Positions 61,301-64,000 of a stretch of 64,000 nucleotides of DNA are shown here, piece after piece. How positions within the stretch are numbered: the stretch's first letter is position 1; every line of letters begins with the position of its first letter. The notes under the pieces are model-generated. The model did no database searches, was not told the origin of the DNA, and was given only the letters and a program-made list of their open reading frames with translations. The DNA comes from Geobacillus sp. 46C-IIa (GTDB lineage Bacteria > Bacillota > Bacilli > Bacillales > Anoxybacillaceae): positions 1,828,001-1,892,000 of the forward strand of contig NZ_CP061474.1 of the NCBI RefSeq assembly GCF_014679505.1, given 5' to 3'. Both the position numbers and the translations under genes were made by a program.

Positions 61301-61509
61301 ACATTTCGCTGCTTTCCTCTCGATTTGTTTCTTATCTTTGCTTCACTCATCCAGAGGAGTTGAAAAAACGGGGCATTCCCGTCACCGCTGTCCACAACCA
61401 TTGGTTGTTTGAGAAACCGCGGGCCATGTATATGCACTTTCAGTCGATCGAGCCCCCGCTTGAGTTTGCCCGTAAAGTGCGGGAAGCGTTTCGAGTATTA
61501 AAAGACTAG
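61301..61509 (+). pseudogene. 3' remnant of a DUF1259 (LppY/LpqO-like) gene
   Basis: About 65 codons, no start. The frame reads THPEELKKRGIPVTAVHNHWLFEKPRAMYMHFQSIEPPLEFARKVREAF, the closing part of a DUF1259 domain (AVHNHW and MHFQSIEPP are typical), usually about 200-300 residues. The N-terminal part is not seen anywhere in the window, including left of the TnpB element. So the element probably inserted in or next to the gene and a deletion removed the rest. Confidence 0.75.
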
Positions 61510-61682
61510 CGGATGGGGATGGAGTGCCCTTTTGTTGCCTCGATGGGTCTCCTTCATCGACCGAGCGTCGCCAAACGATCCTAGTAGCTCCTTCTCGGAA
61601 AAAGGTTTGCCGCGAACATTTTCTTTCTCCCCTGTTTAGGAGTTCTTCGCCCATATTCGGAGACCCGATCCCCATCGGCTAG
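61506..61682. repeat. 177-bp unit with 15-bp terminal inverted repeats
   Basis: CTAGCGGATGGGGAT at 61506-61520 and ATCCCCATCGGCTAG at 61668-61682 are inverted repeats with a single mismatch. They enclose 147 bp without a supported gene. The left arm contains the stop codon of the DUF1259 remnant. This resembles a miniature inverted-repeat element or the ends of a collapsed insertion sequence; no target duplication was identified. Confidence 0.5.
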
Positions 61683-61825
61683 ACGATTGGAAGCAGCCGA
61701 GACCGAGGCGAAGGGCTTTCAACATCACTTGCGTCTTATTCTAAAATCCTTCTTTTTTGAAACCATCCCCCCGAACTATGCCTCGGGGGGGACCTTTTTC
61801 ATCGCCCTTCTAGCTATTGGTCAAG
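61510..61825. other. 316-bp gap between the DUF1259 remnant and livF
   Basis: Holds most of the 177-bp inverted-repeat unit, and a hairpin CCCCCCGA/TCGGGGGG (61767-61790) followed by ACCTTTTT, which looks like a plus-strand terminator. A 97-codon minus-strand open frame (61382-61675) overlaps it but has no ribosome binding site or recognisable family. No gene supported. Confidence 0.5.
61767..61799 (+). terminator. Terminator-like hairpin downstream of the DUF1259 remnant
   Basis: CCCCCCGA, 8-nt loop, TCGGGGGG, then GACCTTTTTC. Strong stem with a T-run only on the plus strand, so it may be a relic of the lost gene's terminator. Confidence 0.7.
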
Positions 61826-62518
61826 CTAAGAACTCAACAGCAAATACTTGTTTTTGACGTGGATATCCAATTCGTTCGGCGTTCCGCCAAACACGACCGC
61901 TCCTTTGTTCAAAATATAGACGAAATCGGCCAGTTCCAACGCCATCGCTAAATTTTGCTCGACCAATAAGATTGTCAGCCCTTGTTGTTTCAACTGCCGA
62001 ATAATTTCCGTCACTTCTTGCACCATCAACGGCGACAACCCTTCCGACGGCTCATCAAGAAGCAGCACTTTCGGATTGGTCAGCAGCGCTCTCCCGATCG
62101 ACAGCATTTGCTGCTCCCCGCCGCTTAAATCGCCGCCCATCGACGACTCCCTTTCCTTCAACCGGGGGAACATGGCGTATATTTGATCCAATGTCCAACC
62201 ATTTTCGGCCGGACGGTATGTTGTCATCAAGTTTTCTTTCACGGTCAAATTCGGAAAGATTCGTCTCCCTTGCGGAACAAGTCCAATCCCTAACCGCGAT
62301 ATTTGAAAACTCGCCTTATCTTGAATTTCCGTCTGTTCCAACACGATCTTCCCCGTTTTAGCCGGCACCATCCCCATAATGGAGTGGATCGTCGTCGTCT
62401 TCCCCATTCCGTTCCGGCCCAACAAAACGGTCACTTTTCCTTTTTCCACCGTCAACGAAACGTTGTGAAGGACATGGCTGTCTCCATAAAACGTATTAAT
62501 GTTATAGACGTTCAGCAC
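61826..62518 (-). CDS. livF: Branched-chain amino acid ABC transporter ATPase LivF
   Basis: About 230 residues. Walker A GRNGMGKTTTIHS (about 36-48), Q-loop GLVPQGRRIFPNLTV, signature LSGGEQQMLSIGRALL (about 135-150), Walker B VLLLDEPSEGLSP (about 155-167). The Walker A has G-M-G, typical of LivF. GTG at 62516-62518 overlaps the end of livG by 17 bp with GGGAAGGGG upstream. Last gene of livM-livG-livF; the permease and ligand-binding partners lie further right. Substrate could be an amide or urea rather than branched amino acids. Confidence 0.9.
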   Translation of the reverse strand: MLNVYNINTFYGDSHVLHNVSLTVEKGKVTVLLGRNGMGKTTTIHSIMGMVPAKTGKIVLEQTEIQDKASFQISRLGIGLVPQGRRIFPNLTVKENLMTTYRPAENGWTLDQIYAMFPRLKERESSMGGDLSGGEQQMLSIGRALLTNPKVLLLDEPSEGLSPLMVQEVTEIIRQLKQQGLTILLVEQNLAMALELADFVYILNKGAVVFGGTPNELDIHVKNKYLLLSS

Positions 62519-63281
62519 CGACTGTTTTCCCCTTCCCGATATAAATTTCGTTGACACGTTCGTCCCCCCGCACTTCATCAGGGGTTCCATCGATTAAAAT
62601 ATAGCCGTCATACAGCACAATCATGCGCTCGGCCAATCCAAACACAACATCGAGATCATGTTCGATCACCATGACGGTAAGATCCTTTGGCAACTGGTGA
62701 AGCAACTGAACAATGTAAGTGGTCTCGGCTTGGGACATGCCCGCTGTCGGTTCATCAAGCAACAGTACATCAGGCTCCATCGCAATGCCGAGCAAAATCT
62801 CGACTTGCCGCTGCTCACCGTACGACAACGTTTTTACTCGTTCATTGGCAATCTCCTTAAGCCCCCACGTCTCAAGCAAATGTTCCGCTTCCGCAAACAG
62901 CGCCGGCGCCCAGCGGGCATTTCTCGGTTTGAACCATACATTCGCCATTCCGCGCTTTCGCTGCAATACTAATAACAAGTTGTCGAGCACTGTCAATTCA
63001 TTAAGCAGATTATTTTTCTGAAACGTGCGCACAATCCCTTCTTGCGCCCTTTTAACATTCGGCATGTTCGTCATTTCTCTTCCTTTATAATAGATCTTGC
63101 CTCCGGTGGGAAGGAGATCGCCCGCCAACAAGTGAAAGAACGTAGTTTTTCCTGCTCCGTTCGGGCCGATGATTCCGATTCGCTCGCCTTTTCTCACGCT
63201 GAGGGATACGTCCTTAATAATTTGCAAACCGCCGAAATGCTTGCTGATTCTGTCAACATGCAATATGACGTCCTTTTCCAT
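62502..63281 (-). CDS. livG: Branched-chain amino acid ABC transporter ATPase LivG
   Basis: 259 residues. Walker A IIGPNGAGKTTFFHLLAG (about 37-54), IVRTFQKNNLLNELTV (Q-loop), signature LSYGEQRQVEILLGIA (about 154-169), Walker B VLLLDEPTAGMSQ, H-loop VIEHDLDVVFGLAERM (about 210-225). The RTFQ motif and the insertion around PRNARWAPALF are usual for LivG. It starts 12 bp after the end of livM and overlaps livF. UrtD (urea) is a close relative; there is no urea gene in view. Confidence 0.9.
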   Translation of the reverse strand: MEKDVILHVDRISKHFGGLQIIKDVSLSVRKGERIGIIGPNGAGKTTFFHLLAGDLLPTGGKIYYKGREMTNMPNVKRAQEGIVRTFQKNNLLNELTVLDNLLLVLQRKRGMANVWFKPRNARWAPALFAEAEHLLETWGLKEIANERVKTLSYGEQRQVEILLGIAMEPDVLLLDEPTAGMSQAETTYIVQLLHQLPKDLTVMVIEHDLDVVFGLAERMIVLYDGYILIDGTPDEVRGDERVNEIYIGKGKTVGAERL

Positions 63282-63293
63282 TTTCCTCCCTCC

Positions 63294-64000
63294 TTATTGA
63301 TTGGCCTCATTATTCACCAATGGTTTCGTGCCTTTTTGTGAAATCGGCAGCCTATGGGCAGCTAGTTTTTGAAACAGACGCGCAAAACCGACAAGCCCTT
63401 GCGGCATAAAAACAACGAAAAGAATGAAAATGATCCCGATAATCATCGTCCACACCGTTGTATAAGAACTGACGATCGTTTCCAATATAACGATAAACGC
63501 CGCTCCCAACACAGGGCCGACCATCGTTCCGGCCCCACCAATCAACACCATAATGAGCACGGATCCCGACATCGTCCAGTACACATCGTTCGGGGAAACA
63601 AAACCGTTCAAGTTCGAATATAAGGCGCCTGAAATTCCGCCGATGGCTCCTGCTATGATAAAAGCAATGTATTTATACAGGGCGGTGTTATACCCCATCG
63701 CTTTCATCCGCATTTCATTTTCGCGAATTCCGATTAACACATGACCAAATGGAGATTTAACAATCAATCCTAAGACGATGTAAACAACGACAAACACGAG
63801 CACAATTGAATAATAAAGGAACACAGGATTCGAAAGATCTATCGTCCCTAACATCGGGCTCGGCAGCCCGGACAGCCCGTTTGATCCGCCCGTTATTGTT
63901 GTCGATTGATGGACAAACGAGTAAATCATTTGCGAAAAGGCTAGCGTCAACATAAGAAAATAAAACCCGTCCGCTTTCACGCAAAAAAGGCCGATGACGG
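63294..64000 (-). CDS. livM: Branched-chain amino acid ABC permease LivM (5' end outside window)
   Basis: About 235 visible C-terminal residues: an open frame runs off the right edge with no start inside. Five or six helices; conserved LivM sequence TLAFSQMIYSFVHQSTTITGGSNGL, SPFGHVLIGIRENEMRMKAMGYN (about middle, the EAA-like coupling loop), and the final GAAFIVILETIVSS...FMPQGLVG. The last 20 residues are a hydrophilic tail. It joins livG and livF in one unit. Substrate class is by family; not confirmed. Confidence 0.9.
   Translation of the reverse strand, partial: VIGLFCVKADGFYFLMLTLAFSQMIYSFVHQSTTITGGSNGLSGLPSPMLGTIDLSNPVFLYYSIVLVFVVVYIVLGLIVKSPFGHVLIGIRENEMRMKAMGYNTALYKYIAFIIAGAIGGISGALYSNLNGFVSPNDVYWTMSGSVLIMVLIGGAGTMVGPVLGAAFIVILETIVSSYTTVWTMIIGIIFILFVVFMPQGLVGFARLFQKLAAHRLPISQKGTKPLVNNEANQ

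Noticed and set aside
1..64000. CRISPR array, rRNA or tRNA genes
   Set aside because: No regularly spaced direct repeats of 25-40 bp, no rRNA segments and no tRNA cloverleaf were found. The only tandem repeat is the coding 42-bp unit near 59712.

Overview
The window looks like a chromosome segment of a thermophilic, spore-forming Bacillota of the genus Geobacillus or a close relative. The evidence is a cotD-mrfB-mrfA block next to gpsB as in Bacillus subtilis, strong AGGAGG-type ribosome binding sites with many GTG starts, spore genes (cotD, CotF-like, sspH), a phosphotriesterase-like lactonase of the Geobacillus type, a TnpB element of the kind common in this genus, and a GC content of about one half. 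Species is not resolved. No rRNA, tRNA or CRISPR array was seen.

Layout. 1-4900: gpsB (cut by the left edge), cotD, a tiny membrane ORF and the mitomycin-repair pair mrfB/mrfA. 4900-16400: a minus-strand glycolate/glyoxylate block made of an IclR regulator, an FAH-fold enzyme, malic enzyme, malate synthase G, glycolate oxidase GlcD/F/E, tartronate semialdehyde reductase and hydroxypyruvate isomerase. Two identical-class palindromes, GAAACAnTGTTTC, lie before glcB and glcE. 16400-20000: a TetR remnant, a Bax-inhibitor-1 family protein, an AbrB-type membrane protein and cysteine synthase. 20100-28700: a soluble histidine kinase, small unknowns, a di-heme cytochrome c gene broken by an in-frame TAG, CotF-like proteins, an S8 protease, a YitT protein, tatA, sspH and an acyltransferase. 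28700-34000: thiM-thiD-thiE and a YkoT/YkoS-like envelope glycosylation pair. 34500-37400: a lactonase translationally coupled to an acyl-CoA synthetase behind a palindromic operator. 37400-42800: a HAD phosphatase and the 5-oxoproline operon kipR-pxpB-pxpC-pxpA-ycsG, with ATGA/GTGA-type overlaps throughout and an operator just upstream of kipR. 42800-53000: GNAT, an amino-acid permease broken by an in-frame TGA, a LysE exporter, the NAD(P)HX repair enzyme, half of an MFS gene, a ClpX-zinc-finger-like protein, DCC and SRAP proteins, an alpha/beta hydrolase and a CPA2 antiporter. 53100-59500: a MerR-acyl-CoA synthetase-acyl-CoA dehydrogenase operon with a LiuR-like operator, then an ABC-2 exporter. 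59600-64000: a repeat-built coiled-coil protein, a TnpB-only IS200/IS605 element beside a DUF1259 remnant, a 177-bp inverted-repeat unit, and livF-livG-livM (livM cut by the right edge).

How the parts work together. The 5-16 kb block would oxidise glycolate to glyoxylate (GlcDEF), condense it with acetyl-CoA to malate (GlcB) and return carbon to pyruvate (malic enzyme); the second branch (Hyi, GarR) lacks a visible glyoxylate carboligase. The 41-38 kb operon imports and hydrolyses 5-oxoproline. The two acyl-CoA synthetase operons feed acyl chains to beta-oxidation. Five loci are decayed: two by single in-frame stops and three by truncation. The most notable candidates for new biology are the non-canonical NRAMP-like protein in the 5-oxoproline operon, the lactonase/acyl-CoA synthetase pair, the glyoxylate regulon operator, the stand-alone ClpX-type zinc finger protein and the TnpB element.
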